Part shown: positions 7,022 through 16,486 of the stretch, one piece after another
How positions within the stretch are numbered: the first letter of the stretch is position 1
How the letters are laid out: each line of letters opens with the position of its first letter
Assembly (NCBI GenBank): GCA_017634575.1
Contig: JAGBND010000121.1
Coordinates: 1 to 46,631 of the forward strand
Length of the DNA stretch: 46,631 bases
Direction: 5' to 3'
From: Bacillota bacterium
GTDB lineage: Bacteria > Bacillota > Clostridia > Lachnospirales > Bianqueaceae
Position numbers and translations under genes: made by a program
The notes under the pieces: generated by a model
The model's input: only the letters and a program-made list of their open reading frames with translations
Told to the model about the DNA's origin: nothing
The model's database searches: none

Positions 7022-9244
7022 ATGGATCCATTGTATCAGAAACTGGTTGATACGATCACCAAGTATCATCCTTCCACAGACCTTCGCAAGGTGGAGGAAG
7101 CCTACCTGCTTGCGGAAAAGGCCCATCAGAATCAAAAACGTCAGTCCGGAGAGCCGTATATCATCCATCCCCTCAACGTGGCCATTATTCTGGCCGAGCT
7201 GGAGCTGGACCTGGAAACGATCGAAGCCGGGCTTCTTCATGATGTCGTGGAAGATACGCAGATTACTATCGATGATATCCGCAGTCAGTTTGGGGAAGAG
7301 GTAGCAGAGCTGGTGGATGGCGTGACCAAGCTGAAACAGCTCAAGTACCGGACCACAGACAAACAGGATATCCAGGCTGAAAATTACCGGAAAATGTTCC
7401 TGGCCATGGCCAAGGACATCCGCGTCATTCTGATTAAACTGGCGGACCGGCTTCACAATATGCGTACCCTGGAGTATAAGGAGCCTGCCAAACAAAAGGA
7501 AAAAGCCAGGGAGACCCTGGATATCTATGCCCCGATTGCAGAACGGCTTGGTATCAGCAAAATCAAAGTCGAGCTGGATGATCTGTGTCTGAAATATCTG
7601 GAACCGGAAGAATACAAAAAACTGACGGTCCTGATCCATGAAAAGCTGTCCTCCCGTGAAAAATACATTCAGGATATCGTGGACGAGGTGAGCGCGAAGC
7701 TCTCGGAGCTGGATATTCACGCCACCGTCTACGGGCGTCCAAAGCACTTTTTCTCGATTTACAAGAAGATGGTCACCAAGACCAAATCCATCGATCAGAT
7801 TTACGATCTGCTGGCGGTGCGGGTGATTGTGGATTCGGTAAAGGACTGTTACGGCGCGCTGGGCATCATTCACGATTTATATACCCCTATGCCCGGCCGT
7901 TTTAAAGACTATATCGCCATGCCCAAATCGAATATGTATCAGTCCCTGCACACGACCCTGATGGGCCCCGGCGGCAGCCCCTTTGAGGTGCAGATCCGCA
8001 CCTGGGACATGCACCGGACCGCGGAATACGGTATCGCCGCCCACTGGAAATACAAAGAGGGCAAGACCGGCCCCAACGATACCTCCGAGCTGGAGAAAAT
8101 GAAATGGCTCCAGAAGATTCTGGAATGGCAGCAGGATTTGTCCGACAACCACGATTTCTTGGATATTCTGAAGGATGATCTGAATATTTTCCAGGAAAGC
8201 GTCTATTGCTTTACCCCCGGCGGCGAGGTGATCACCATGCCCTACGGCGCCACGGTGGTGGACTTTGCCTATCAGATCCACAGCGCCGTCGGCAACAAGA
8301 TGGTGGGAGCCAGGGTGAACGGACGCATTGTGCCGCTGGATACCGTGCTGGAGAACGCCGACCAGGTGGAAATCATGACCAGCCAGAACTCCAAGGGCCC
8401 CAGCGCCGACTGGCTGAATATTGCCAAAACCTCCCAGGCCAGAAACAAGATCAACCAGTGGTTCCGCCGGGAGCAGAAGCAGGAGAACCTGACCAAGGGC
8501 AAGGAACTCATTGACCGTTATATCAAAATGAAAAACCTTCCGGATGCCCATGAGCTGCTGGTGCCGGAATGGATGGAGATTGTTCAGCGCAAATACGGTT
8601 TTAAGGACTGGAATTCCGTGCTGGCGGCGGTGGGCTTCGGAGGCCTTAAGGAAGGCCAGGTGGTCAACCGTCTCTACGAAGAGTACAAGAAAAAGGCGCA
8701 AAAGGAAATCTCCGACGAGCAGCTGGCGGACAAGCTGGTCCAGCAGGGATCCCAGGCGCAGAAAAACCAGGAAGCCCGGGTTCAGAAGGGCAGGAGCGCC
8801 ATTATTGTCAAGGGGCTGCAGGATGTGGCGGTGCGGTTCGCCCGCTGCTGCAACCCGGTTCCCGGAGACGAGATTATCGGCTATGTGACCAGGGGCCGCG
8901 GCGTATCCATACACCGCACCGACTGTCCCAATATCGTCAATATGATTGAAGATGAGCGGGTGAGGCTTCTGGAGGCCGAGTGGGCCGAAAAGAGCAGCGA
9001 GAGCGGCACCTTCGTCTCGAACCTGCAGCTGGTCACCACGGACAAGAAGGGACTCTTGATGGAAATCAGCTCCGTCATCAGCCACCTGGACATCAATATT
9101 CATTCCCTCTCTACCAGACGCTCGAAAGACAACACCGAAAACGTGTTCCAGATCAGTGTCGAGATCGACGACAAGTCCCAGCTGGAAACCCTGGTGCAGA
9201 AGCTTGGACAGGTAAGCGGCGTATACGAGGTGATCAGAACATGA
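7022..9244 (+). CDS. rel: Bifunctional (p)ppGpp synthetase/hydrolase (Rel)
   Basis: Long RelA/SpoT homologue of 740 residues that makes and degrades the alarmone (p)ppGpp. N-terminal HD hydrolase domain: 'EPYIIHPLNVAIIL' and the metal-binding 'GLLHDVVEDT' (about residue 70), so hydrolysis should be intact. Synthetase domain from about 230 to 350 with 'GRFKDYIAMPKSNMYQSLHT'. TGS domain about 395-455 ('YCFTPGGEVITMPYGATVVD'), a helical and zinc-finger-type region with paired Cys ('FARCCNPVPGDEIIGYVTRG'), and a C-terminal ACT domain (about 665-740). The gene overlaps dtd by 4 bp, the usual Firmicutes pair. Its leader holds a terminator and stem-loops that may set its expression. Confidence 0.97.
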   Translation: MDPLYQKLVDTITKYHPSTDLRKVEEAYLLAEKAHQNQKRQSGEPYIIHPLNVAIILAELELDLETIEAGLLHDVVEDTQITIDDIRSQFGEEVAELVDGVTKLKQLKYRTTDKQDIQAENYRKMFLAMAKDIRVILIKLADRLHNMRTLEYKEPAKQKEKARETLDIYAPIAERLGISKIKVELDDLCLKYLEPEEYKKLTVLIHEKLSSREKYIQDIVDEVSAKLSELDIHATVYGRPKHFFSIYKKMVTKTKSIDQIYDLLAVRVIVDSVKDCYGALGIIHDLYTPMPGRFKDYIAMPKSNMYQSLHTTLMGPGGSPFEVQIRTWDMHRTAEYGIAAHWKYKEGKTGPNDTSELEKMKWLQKILEWQQDLSDNHDFLDILKDDLNIFQESVYCFTPGGEVITMPYGATVVDFAYQIHSAVGNKMVGARVNGRIVPLDTVLENADQVEIMTSQNSKGPSADWLNIAKTSQARNKINQWFRREQKQENLTKGKELIDRYIKMKNLPDAHELLVPEWMEIVQRKYGFKDWNSVLAAVGFGGLKEGQVVNRLYEEYKKKAQKEISDEQLADKLVQQGSQAQKNQEARVQKGRSAIIVKGLQDVAVRFARCCNPVPGDEIIGYVTRGRGVSIHRTDCPNIVNMIEDERVRLLEAEWAEKSSESGTFVSNLQLVTTDKKGLLMEISSVISHLDINIHSLSTRRSKDNTENVFQISVEIDDKSQLETLVQKLGQVSGVYEVIRT

Positions 9245-9696
9245 GAATAGTGATTCAGCGAGTGGACAGGGTCAGCCTGGCGGCGGACGGCGAGCCCTAC
9301 GATCAGATGGGCCCCGGCATTCTGGCCATGGTGGGCATTCAGTCCGGGGACGGAAATGAAAAAACCTTCAATTATATGCTGGACAAGCTGGTGAATCTGC
9401 GGATTTTTGAAGATGAGAATGGAAAAATGAACCGGTCCATCCTGGATATGGGATACGGGCTGTTTCTGGTTTCCAACTTTACGCTGTACGGCGACTGCCG
9501 CCATGGGAGGCGCCCCAGCTATTCCTCCGGCGCGCCGGTTCAGGAAGCGGCGCAGATTTACGAGGATTTTCTGGCCTATGCCAGAGCGCATGCCGGCGCG
9601 GACGTTCACAGCGGCCTGTTTCAGGCGGATATGCAGATTGACACCCATCTGAGCGGCCCCGTAACCCTGCTGCTGGACAGCGATAAAAACTTTTAA
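9241..9696 (+). CDS. dtd: D-aminoacyl-tRNA deacylase
   Basis: A 151-residue enzyme that hydrolyses D-amino acids from mischarged tRNA. The start is the ATG at 9241 inside the ATGA overlap with rel; the frame is open further upstream but only as an out-of-frame reading of rel. It begins 'MRIVIQRVDRVSLAADGEP'. The active-site motifs appear as 'LVSNFTLYGDCRHGRRP' (usual form SQFTLYGD) and the Gly-cisPro motif 'SGPVTLLLDS' near the C-terminus. Length and order match the DTD1 family. Translational coupling to rel is expected from the overlap. Confidence 0.95.
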   Translation: MRIVIQRVDRVSLAADGEPYDQMGPGILAMVGIQSGDGNEKTFNYMLDKLVNLRIFEDENGKMNRSILDMGYGLFLVSNFTLYGDCRHGRRPSYSSGAPVQEAAQIYEDFLAYARAHAGADVHSGLFQADMQIDTHLSGPVTLLLDSDKNF

Positions 9697-9717
9697 CCAT
9701 CAGCCCGTTTTGTACCT

Positions 9718-11265
9718 ATGGAAACGATTAAACTCTGCTGCTCTTCGCAGCATTTCTATGAATTGCAGACCCTGGTGAGAGAATTCTCTCCCTTCTGCAA
9801 AGTGGAGGAGGCTTCGGCGGAAAACCTTTCCGGATCCTTTGCGATTGTCATTCCGGAGGATGAAAAATCTGCCCTGGCCCTGGATCCAGGCGGCCGGCAG
9901 CTGTTGACGGCCCGGATCGAAGACATCACCGGGGGCGATTTTGACAACTATATCGGCGAACGTTCCAAGAACGAAGCCAAGGTCTGTCTGTATACCCTGC
10001 TGAGCGAGCTGGGCAAGGCCGGCATCGAGACCGAGGACCCGGATGCAGCCGAAGCGCTTTCCCGGAAGGAGGCCTTATCAGGCCTTCCCTGGGGCATTCT
10101 CACCGGCGTCAGGCCCTCCAAGGTGGTCTACGCTTACCTGGAACAAGGCCTGAGGGAGGATGAAATTTCCCCCATTCTCCAGCGTTTCTACTGCCTGCGG
10201 CGCGACAAGGCCATTCTGGCCTGTTCCGTCGCTTCTTTGGAAAGGCAGCTCATGGCGGATCAGAAGGGCGAGGATGTCAGCGTTTATGTGGGCATTCCCT
10301 TTTGCCCCACCCGCTGCGCCTACTGCAGCTTCATCAGCAGCGACAGCCGCGCCTTTAAAAAATATGCCGATGCCTATCTTGCCTGCCTCTTTAAGGAAAT
10401 CGAAGCCGGAAAAGCGCTGCTGAAGGACAGGCATCTTCGCAGCTTTTATATGGGCGGCGGCACGCCCACAACCCTGTCTGCGGATCAGCTGGACGGGCTT
10501 TTGACCAGATGCGAGGATGCTTTCCGGTTTGAAAGCCTGAAGGAGATCACCGTCGAAGCCGGGCGGCCGGACACCATCACCATGGAAAAGCTGCTGGTTC
10601 TGAAAAAGCATGGCGTGGGGCGCATTTCCATCAATCCCCAGACCATGAACCAGGAAACCCTGGACCGGGTGGGAAGACGCCACACCGTCGAGGAGATCCG
10701 TCAGGCTTTTCATATGGCAAGAGAGGCCGGTTTTAAGCAGATCAACATGGACCTGATTCTGGGACTTCCCGGCGAGGGGATTCCTGAGGTTAGGAACACC
10801 CTGGAGGAAATCGAGCAGCTGCGTCCGGATAATCTGACGGTGCATACCCTGGCAATCAAGCGCTCATCCTGGCTGAATGAATCCAAGGAGGGCAGCCGTC
10901 TGCTGAATGAAGATCCCCAGGGGCTCTTTCTCAGGATGGACGAATCGATCCGCCTGGCCGGAGAATGCGCAGCGCGTCTTGGCATGCGGCCTTACTATAT
11001 GTACCGGCAGAAAAACATGGCCGGCAATTTCGAAAATGTGGGCTACGCCCTGCCGGGAACGGAGGGCCTTTACAATATTGAAATTATGGAAGAACGTCAG
11101 TCCATCGTGTCATTCGGGGCCGGAGGCGTCAGCAAAATATACAGTCCCCGGACGAACCGGATCGAGCGGATTGCCAACGTCAAGGGACCGGAAGAATACA
11201 TTCGGCGCATCGACGAGATGATCCGCCGCAAACAGGAGGGGGTGAATCCAAGTGAGCTATCCTGA
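9718..11265 (+). CDS. hemZ: Coproporphyrinogen dehydrogenase-like radical SAM protein HemZ
   Basis: Radical SAM protein of 515 residues, long HemZ type known from Bacillus and Clostridia. The 4Fe-4S cluster motif is 'PFCPTRCAYCSF' with Cys196, Cys200 and Cys203. It is followed by 'YMGGGTPTTLS' (SAM-binding GGGTP) and 'RISINPQTMNQETLDRVGR', which is the HemN-like core, and by 'NMDLILGLPGE'. The first 190 residues are a THUMP-like/HemZ-specific extension. HemZ has been annotated as oxygen-independent coproporphyrinogen III oxidase, but no other haem genes are in the window, and many HemN relatives are not haem enzymes, so the substrate is uncertain. No clear ribosome site precedes the ATG at 9718. 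Confidence 0.87.
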   Translation: METIKLCCSSQHFYELQTLVREFSPFCKVEEASAENLSGSFAIVIPEDEKSALALDPGGRQLLTARIEDITGGDFDNYIGERSKNEAKVCLYTLLSELGKAGIETEDPDAAEALSRKEALSGLPWGILTGVRPSKVVYAYLEQGLREDEISPILQRFYCLRRDKAILACSVASLERQLMADQKGEDVSVYVGIPFCPTRCAYCSFISSDSRAFKKYADAYLACLFKEIEAGKALLKDRHLRSFYMGGGTPTTLSADQLDGLLTRCEDAFRFESLKEITVEAGRPDTITMEKLLVLKKHGVGRISINPQTMNQETLDRVGRRHTVEEIRQAFHMAREAGFKQINMDLILGLPGEGIPEVRNTLEEIEQLRPDNLTVHTLAIKRSSWLNESKEGSRLLNEDPQGLFLRMDESIRLAGECAARLGMRPYYMYRQKNMAGNFENVGYALPGTEGLYNIEIMEERQSIVSFGAGGVSKIYSPRTNRIERIANVKGPEEYIRRIDEMIRRKQEGVNPSELS

Positions 11266-12211
11266 TCCCAGATTCTACCCGGGAAGCCAGGGACCTTTGT
11301 GGTATCCGGGCATGGACGATAACCAGCCGCTGATCGAGCGGATGCGGCACCGTTATCTGACGGGAAGCGAGCTGTTTAAGGAAGCTTTCCATGTGTTTAA
11401 GGAAAAACCGTCCTATTACTTTCTTTTGATGCTTCTGGTTTATCTGCCGATTCAGATTGTGCTGCAGTACCAATCCATGCAGCTGGATCTGTCAGTGGAA
11501 AGCTACGAGCTTCTGGGCATGCAGCTGCTGCGCTTCGGCATGGTGGAAATGGTGGTCATGCTGCTGGAGCAGGTGGCGGTGCTGGTCATCGCCGTGATCG
11601 CCTGCTACTATGTGGAGCGCACCGATCCGGTGCTGAGCGCGAAGGTGGGAGAGGACGGACAGGTCGCGCCTGCCCCCACGGAAACCTTCCAGACCCTATT
11701 CTATCGGGGTGTTCGTATGTGGCCGAGGGCTGTTTTGACCTTGGTAGTGGTGCTTTTCGGCGTCATCAGCGCGGTGATGCTGCTTTCTTCCATGATGCTT
11801 ATGCCGCTTCTGGGACTGTTTGCCATGGTGGGGATGGTGCTGCTGGTGATTCTGGTCAGCCTCCTGCAAAGCTGCACTGCCACGACCGCTGCCCTGAGGG
11901 GCAGAATGGCCTTTGACAACATCCGCTATGTATTCTTCATCCTGCAGGGCCGCATGTGGCGCAGCATGGGGGTCTTCGCCTTCATCAGCTTTATCACCTC
12001 GGTCTTTTCCATTGTCTTCTCGCTGCTGACGACGCTGCTTCTGGGAGGCATTGAAAATGTGGCGGTGAGCTTCACGGTTTCCGTCGTTATTACCACGCTG
12101 CTGTCCGTGGTGCAGCTCTATGGCTATACGGTGGGCGCGCTTTTGTTTATCGGGGCGGAGCACCGGAAGGAACGGATTATCAAAGACGAAATGCCTCAGG
12201 CAGGCACGTGA
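11252..12211 (+). CDS. Polytopic membrane protein of unknown function
   Basis: A 319-residue integral membrane protein. A polar N-terminus of about 55 residues rich in Pro, Gly and Tyr is followed by about six hydrophobic segments, one pair unusually Met- and Val-rich ('SSMMLMPLLGLFAMVGMV'). The overall plan resembles glycerophosphoryl diester phosphodiesterase membrane-domain or DUF975-type proteins, but I cannot assign it. The start is GTG at 11252, with AGGAGG (11234-11239) 12 bases before; the nearby GTG at 11241 runs into a stop after seven codons. It overlaps hemZ by 14 bp, so they are cotranscribed. Its last codons lie in a 36-bp direct repeat. Confidence 0.75.
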   Translation: MSYPDPRFYPGSQGPLWYPGMDDNQPLIERMRHRYLTGSELFKEAFHVFKEKPSYYFLLMLLVYLPIQIVLQYQSMQLDLSVESYELLGMQLLRFGMVEMVVMLLEQVAVLVIAVIACYYVERTDPVLSAKVGEDGQVAPAPTETFQTLFYRGVRMWPRAVLTLVVVLFGVISAVMLLSSMMLMPLLGLFAMVGMVLLVILVSLLQSCTATTAALRGRMAFDNIRYVFFILQGRMWRSMGVFAFISFITSVFSIVFSLLTTLLLGGIENVAVSFTVSVVITTLLSVVQLYGYTVGALLFIGAEHRKERIIKDEMPQAGT

Positions 12212-12274
12212 GGCAGGGACGGCGCATTTCCCCTGGCGGGCACGTGAAGCAGGACCGGCTCTTTTTTCCCGGCC
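12203..12274 (+). repeat. Diverged 36-bp tandem direct repeat across a gene 3' end
   Basis: Copy 1 (12203-12238) and copy 2 (12239-12274) both open with GGCACGTGA then a base, GCAGG, and end in a T/C-rich block. By eye about three quarters of positions match. Copy 1 includes the stop codon of the membrane protein gene (TGA 12209-12211). Confidence 0.6.
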
Positions 12275-12318
12275 GGATGCGCATGATCGTCAGGATGATG
12301 CGTAAATGAACGAAACTA

Positions 12319-12348
12319 TTGACACCAACAGGCCTTATCGTGTATAAT
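12319..12348 (+). promoter_or_regulatory. Consensus sigma-A promoter of tig
   Basis: TTGACA (12319-12324) and TATAAT (12343-12348) are both perfect, 18 bp apart, and 37 bp before the tig ATG. Confidence 0.9.
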
Positions 12349-12384
12349 TGCAATTTAGGTATGTCCATATCTTAGGAGGTTTTT

Positions 12385-13668
12385 ATGAGTAATGTAGAAA
12401 GCTTAGGCGGCTCCATGGTAAAGCTGTCTTTGGAGATCAGCGCTGAAGATTTTGAAAAAGCAATTCGCGACGTTTATAACAAACAGAAAAAACAGATATC
12501 GATCCCCGGTTTCCGTAAAGGTAAAGTTCCTTATCAGATGGTTATCCGTATGTACGGAAAAGAGGTTTTTTATGATGATGCCCTGAACGAGATCCTTCCT
12601 GATGCTTATGCAAAAGCGGTTGAGGAAGAGGGTCTTGAAGTCATGTCCCGTCCTACTCCTTCGCTGGACGGCGAGATCAAAGAGGGCGAGCCCATCAAGG
12701 TTAACTTTGAAGTTGCTATCAAGCCAGAGGTTACCCTTGGCGAGTACAAAGGCCTGAAAAAGGATCAGGAACCTGTCGAAGTTACCGACGAGGATGTTCA
12801 GGCAGAGCTGGAGAGAGTGCAGAACCAGAATGCCCGTAAAATCGATGTAACCGACCGTGCCGCTCAGATGGACGACACCGTTAACATCGACTACCTTGGC
12901 ACCGTGGACGGCGAAGCCTTCGACGGCGGCCAGGCAGAAGGCTACGACTTGAAGCTGGGTTCTCATTCCTTCATTGACACCTTTGAAGATCAGATCGTCG
13001 GCAAGAACATCGGCGAGAACTTCGATGTAAATGTTACCTTCCCCGCAGAGTATCATGCAGCGGATCTGGCCGGCAAGGCTGCTGTCTTTAACGTAACCCT
13101 GAACAGCATCAAGGCTGATGAAAAGCCCGAGCTGGATGATGAGTTTGCAAAAGACGTTTCCGAGTTTGATACCCTGGACGAGTACAAAGAAGATCTGAAG
13201 AAGAACCTGCTGGAGCGCAAGCAGAAACAGGCTGAAGCAGATCTGAAGAATAAGCTGCTGGATCAGGTAGTGGAAGGCGCTTCCATGGATATGCCCGCTC
13301 CCATGGTGGACGAGCAGGTCGAAGAAATGTACAATGAGTATGCCCAGAACATGCGTTATCAGGGCATCGACATGGAGCAGTACATGAAGTATACCGGCAC
13401 CACTCGCGAGAGCCTGCTGGAAACCATTCGTCCCGACGCCGAAAGACGACTGAAGGAGAACCTGGTTCTGGAAGCCATCGCCAAGGCTGAGAGCCTGGAA
13501 GCTTCTGAGGAAGATATCGATGCCGAAATCACCCGCATGGCTGAAATGTACGGCATGGAGAAGGATAAGCTGACGGAGAACATCACCGAAAGCATGCGTA
13601 AAGATATCGCTGCCAGCCTGCTGAACACCAAGGCGCTCGATTTCCTGGTTGAGAACGCGATCGACTAA
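12385..13668 (+). CDS. tig: Trigger factor (ribosome-bound chaperone and prolyl isomerase)
   Basis: A 427-residue chaperone that binds next to the ribosome exit tunnel and shields nascent chains. The ribosome-docking signature 'GFRKGKVP' lies near residue 43. The FKBP-type isomerase domain follows (about 155-245, 'DDTVNIDYLGTVDGEAFDGG'), then the helical C-terminal arms, here strongly acidic and Lys/Glu-rich. AGGAGG precedes the ATG by 7 bases. A consensus promoter and a terminator before clpP make it a separate transcription unit, although tig-clpP-clpX synteny is the usual one. Confidence 0.97.
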   Translation: MSNVESLGGSMVKLSLEISAEDFEKAIRDVYNKQKKQISIPGFRKGKVPYQMVIRMYGKEVFYDDALNEILPDAYAKAVEEEGLEVMSRPTPSLDGEIKEGEPIKVNFEVAIKPEVTLGEYKGLKKDQEPVEVTDEDVQAELERVQNQNARKIDVTDRAAQMDDTVNIDYLGTVDGEAFDGGQAEGYDLKLGSHSFIDTFEDQIVGKNIGENFDVNVTFPAEYHAADLAGKAAVFNVTLNSIKADEKPELDDEFAKDVSEFDTLDEYKEDLKKNLLERKQKQAEADLKNKLLDQVVEGASMDMPAPMVDEQVEEMYNEYAQNMRYQGIDMEQYMKYTGTTRESLLETIRPDAERRLKENLVLEAIAKAESLEASEEDIDAEITRMAEMYGMEKDKLTENITESMRKDIAASLLNTKALDFLVENAID

Positions 13669-13720
13669 GATATCAGCCTTTTAAGGCAGCTTTTAACGAA
13701 CGCAAGGAAAAGCGAAAACG

Positions 13721-13756
13721 AAAGGGCCCGGTTTTCCCGGGCCTTCATTTTGATTT
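13721..13756 (+). terminator. Rho-independent terminator between tig and clpP
   Basis: GGCCCGG (13725-13731) pairs with CCGGGCC (13737-13743), five-base loop, followed by TTCATTTTGATTT. A very GC-rich stem 50 bp after the tig stop. Confidence 0.8.
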
Positions 13757-13782
13757 AAACCATTATTTTAGGAGGAAAAACT

Positions 13783-14382
13783 GTGAGTCAGATTAATAAT
13801 GCTCTTGTACCGGTTGTTGTGGAAGAGACCAGCCGCGGCGAAAGATCTTTTGATATCTATTCCCGTCTGCTGAAAGAACGTATTGTCCTGTTGTGTGATG
13901 AAGTCAACGATGTAACGGCATCCCTGGTTGTGGCGCAGCTCCTGTTTTTGGAGAGCGAAGATCCCACCAAAGATATCCAGCTGTATATCAACAGCCCCGG
14001 CGGATCCGTAACGGCCGGCCTTGCCATCTATGACACGATGCAGCTGATCCGCGCGGATGTTTCCACCATCTGCATGGGCATGGCTGCCAGCATGGGCGCC
14101 TTTTTGCTGGCCGGCGGCACCAAGGGCAAACGGTACTGCCTTCCTAACGCAGAGGTCATGATCCATCAGCCCTCCGGCGGTTCCCAGGGCATGGCTTCCG
14201 ATATTAAAATTCAGGCCGAGCATATCCTCCGCATGAAGGAGCGCCTGAACCAGATTCTCGCTGACAATACCGGCAAGCCTCTGGAAGTCATCGAGAAAGA
14301 TACCGACCGTGACAACTGGCTGACTGCCGAAGAAGCGGTCGCCTACGGACTGGTGGACGAGATTATCACGAAGAAGAAATAA
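13783..14382 (+). CDS. clpP: ATP-dependent Clp protease proteolytic subunit
   Basis: A 199-residue serine peptidase that forms the 14-mer chamber of ClpXP. Start is GTG at 13783 with AGGAGG (13770-13775) seven bases upstream. Catalytic triad: Ser103 in '[11 protein letters not shown]', His128 in 'MIHQPSGG' and Asp177 in '[11 protein letters not shown]'; the 25 and 49 residue spacings match E. coli ClpP. The N-terminus carries the usual short propeptide/axial-loop region ending '[13 protein letters not shown]'. clpX follows 11 bp later. Confidence 0.98.
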   Translation: MSQINNALVPVVVEETSRGERSFDIYSRLLKERIVLLCDEVNDVTASLVVAQLLFLESEDPTKDIQLYINSPGGSVTAGLAIYDTMQLIRADVSTICMGMAASMGAFLLAGGTKGKRYCLPNAEVMIHQPSGGSQGMASDIKIQAEHILRMKERLNQILADNTGKPLEVIEKDTDRDNWLTAEEAVAYGLVDEIITKKK

Positions 14383-14393
14383 GAGGAAACCAT

Positions 14394-15749
14394 ATGCCAT
14401 CAAGAATGGATGATCGTAAACGCATCTGCTGTTCCTTCTGCGGAAAGGGGCAGGATCAGGTTAAACGGCTGATCGCCGGCAACGGCGTTTTCATCTGCGA
14501 TGAATGTGTGGATCTGTGCGCGGACATAATCGAAAAAGAATTTTCCGAGATGGATGATCAGTTCTACGCAGCTGATTTTATGACGCCCAAGGAGATCAAG
14601 TCCTATCTCGATGAATATGTCATCGGGCAGGATGCCGCCAAGAAGGCCCTGGCCATTGCGGTTTACAATCACTACAAGCGCACCCAGGTGCGCGACAAAA
14701 TCGAAGATGTGGAGCTGCAGAAGAGCAATATTCTGCTGATCGGCCCCACCGGTTCAGGTAAAACCTACCTGGCCCAGACCCTGGCCAAGATCATTAACGT
14801 TCCCTTTGCCATTGCCGATGCCACGACCCTTACAGAGGCCGGCTACGTAGGCGAAGATGTAGAGAACGTGCTCCTCAAGCTGATTCAGGCCGCCGATTTC
14901 GATATCGAACGGGCTGAACATGGCATCATCTATATCGACGAGGTCGATAAGATTGCCCGCAAGTCTGAGAATCCTTCCATCACCCGTGATGTTTCCGGCG
15001 AGGGCGTCCAGCAGGCGCTTTTGAAGATTCTCGAAAGCACGGTTGCCAACGTTCCCCCCAACGGCGGAAGAAAGCATCCGCAGCAGGAGTTTCTGCAGAT
15101 CGATACCACGCATATCCTGTTCATCTGCGGCGGCGCATTTGACGGTCTGGAGAAGATCATCAAAAACCGGACCAACCAGAAGGTCATGGGCTTTAATCTT
15201 TCCGATACGCCCGCTGCTGACCAGAAGGCCAAGGATGCGCAGCTGCTTTCCCAGGTACAGCCGCAGGATCTGATCAAATTCGGTCTGATCCCTGAATTTG
15301 TCGGCCGACTGCCGGTGGAAGTAGCCCTGGATCCGCTGGATGAAGAATCCCTGGTTCGTATTTTAAAGGAGCCCAAAAACTCCCTGACCAGACAATACCA
15401 GGCGCTGTTTTCTCTGGATGATGTGGAACTGGTTTTCGAGGACGAGGCTTTGATGGAAGTGGCCAGACTGGCCACCGAGCGCAAAACCGGCGCCAGAGGC
15501 CTGAAGTCCATCATGGAAAATGCGCTGCAGGATCTGATGTTCGAAGTGCCTTCCATGGAAAATGTCTCCAAGGTTATTATCACCAAGGATGTGATCACCG
15601 GCGAGGGAAAAGCGATTATCGAAACCGGCGAAGTGCACCAGAGAAAGAAAAGAAACAATATCTCTCAGGAATTCGAAGAGAGCGGAAGGCCTTCTTCCGG
15701 TTCAGGAAACCCATCCGGTTCCAGACAAAGAGTTAAGAGGAATGTCTGA
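14394..15749 (+). CDS. clpX: ATP-dependent Clp protease ATP-binding subunit ClpX
   Basis: AAA+ unfoldase of 451 residues that feeds substrates to ClpP. N-terminal zinc finger with Cys pairs (Cys13/Cys16 and Cys35/Cys38), Walker A 'GPTGSGKT' (about 118), pore loop 'GYVGED', Walker B 'IIYIDEVDK', and Arg fingers further on. The ClpP-docking loop, usually I/L-G-F, reads 'KVMGFN' here, a mild change that keeps Gly-Phe. The C-terminal 35 residues are a Ser/Gly/Arg-rich tail that many ClpX lack. It overlaps engB by one base (TGATG). Confidence 0.97.
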   Translation: MPSRMDDRKRICCSFCGKGQDQVKRLIAGNGVFICDECVDLCADIIEKEFSEMDDQFYAADFMTPKEIKSYLDEYVIGQDAAKKALAIAVYNHYKRTQVRDKIEDVELQKSNILLIGPTGSGKTYLAQTLAKIINVPFAIADATTLTEAGYVGEDVENVLLKLIQAADFDIERAEHGIIYIDEVDKIARKSENPSITRDVSGEGVQQALLKILESTVANVPPNGGRKHPQQEFLQIDTTHILFICGGAFDGLEKIIKNRTNQKVMGFNLSDTPAADQKAKDAQLLSQVQPQDLIKFGLIPEFVGRLPVEVALDPLDEESLVRILKEPKNSLTRQYQALFSLDDVELVFEDEALMEVARLATERKTGARGLKSIMENALQDLMFEVPSMENVSKVIITKDVITGEGKAIIETGEVHQRKKRNNISQEFEESGRPSSGSGNPSGSRQRVKRNV

Positions 15750-16435
15750 TGAGCCCTAAACAGCCCGTCTGGCGGCGAGGCCAGAATGCCGGACTGTTCT
15801 GCGTCTGCGGCAAAAAATCCCAGTTTCCGGAAGAAACCCTTCCGGAAATTGCCTTTGTAGGCCGGTCCAACGTGGGAAAATCTACCCTGATCAACACGCT
15901 GCTGGGCCGCAAAGGAGCGGGTAAAAATGCCCTTGCCCGAACCAGCTCCGTTCCTGGAAAAACCCGTACCATCAACTGGTATGCCATTGACGATCTTTTG
16001 TATTTCGTCGATCTTCCCGGCTACGGCTATGCGAAGATTTCCAAACAGGAGCAGGCCAAGTGGGGGCAGGTTATCGAGAGCTATCTGAAGGAGCGAAGAA
16101 GCCTTAAAGTAATCTGTCTTTTAGTGGATATCCGCCATGAGCCGTCCGCCGACGACAAGATGATGATGGACTGGCTTCGCTACTATCAGGTCCCGACGAT
16201 TATTGTGGCCACCAAGGCCGATAAAGTTACCCGCAACCAGCTGCCTCATCAGAAAAAAGTCCTGGCGAATGCACTGGGCATTCCTTCCGCTTCGGTTTAT
16301 CCCTTCTCCGGCCTGAACGGCCAGGGAAAAGAAGAACTGTGGAAGGCGCTGGAAGAAAAAACGATTTTTGCAGAAGCATCTTCAAAAGCAGCTAACGCTG
16401 CAGCGCCGGAAGACGACATTTCTTCCGGTGCATAA
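15749..16435 (+). CDS. engB: Ribosome biogenesis GTP-binding protein YsxC/EngB
   Basis: Small TRAFAC GTPase of 228 residues needed for 50S subunit assembly. G1 is 'GRSNVGKSTL', G3 'DLPGYGYAK', G4 'TKADK' and G5 'PFSGLNGQG'. The N-terminal 35 residues and a C-terminal Ala/Glu-rich tail of about 25 residues make it a little longer than usual. The ATG at 15749 lies in a TGATG overlap with the clpX stop, so translation is coupled. engB after clpX (or lon) is the usual Firmicutes order. Confidence 0.95.
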   Translation: MSPKQPVWRRGQNAGLFCVCGKKSQFPEETLPEIAFVGRSNVGKSTLINTLLGRKGAGKNALARTSSVPGKTRTINWYAIDDLLYFVDLPGYGYAKISKQEQAKWGQVIESYLKERRSLKVICLLVDIRHEPSADDKMMMDWLRYYQVPTIIVATKADKVTRNQLPHQKKVLANALGIPSASVYPFSGLNGQGKEELWKALEEKTIFAEASSKAANAAAPEDDISSGA

Positions 16436-16486
16436 ACACAAAACACTGATTCAGTCCGCTATTCATCTCACATCAAAGGAGCATAT

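Noticed and set aside
7877..9103. Minus-strand open frame of 408 codons inside rel
   Set aside because: It is fully antisense to a conserved gene, is His/Leu/Gly-rich as expected from the complement of this codon usage, and matches nothing. Similar long antisense frames in rnj and mltG (25857-27101, 27085-28233) were rejected for the same reason.
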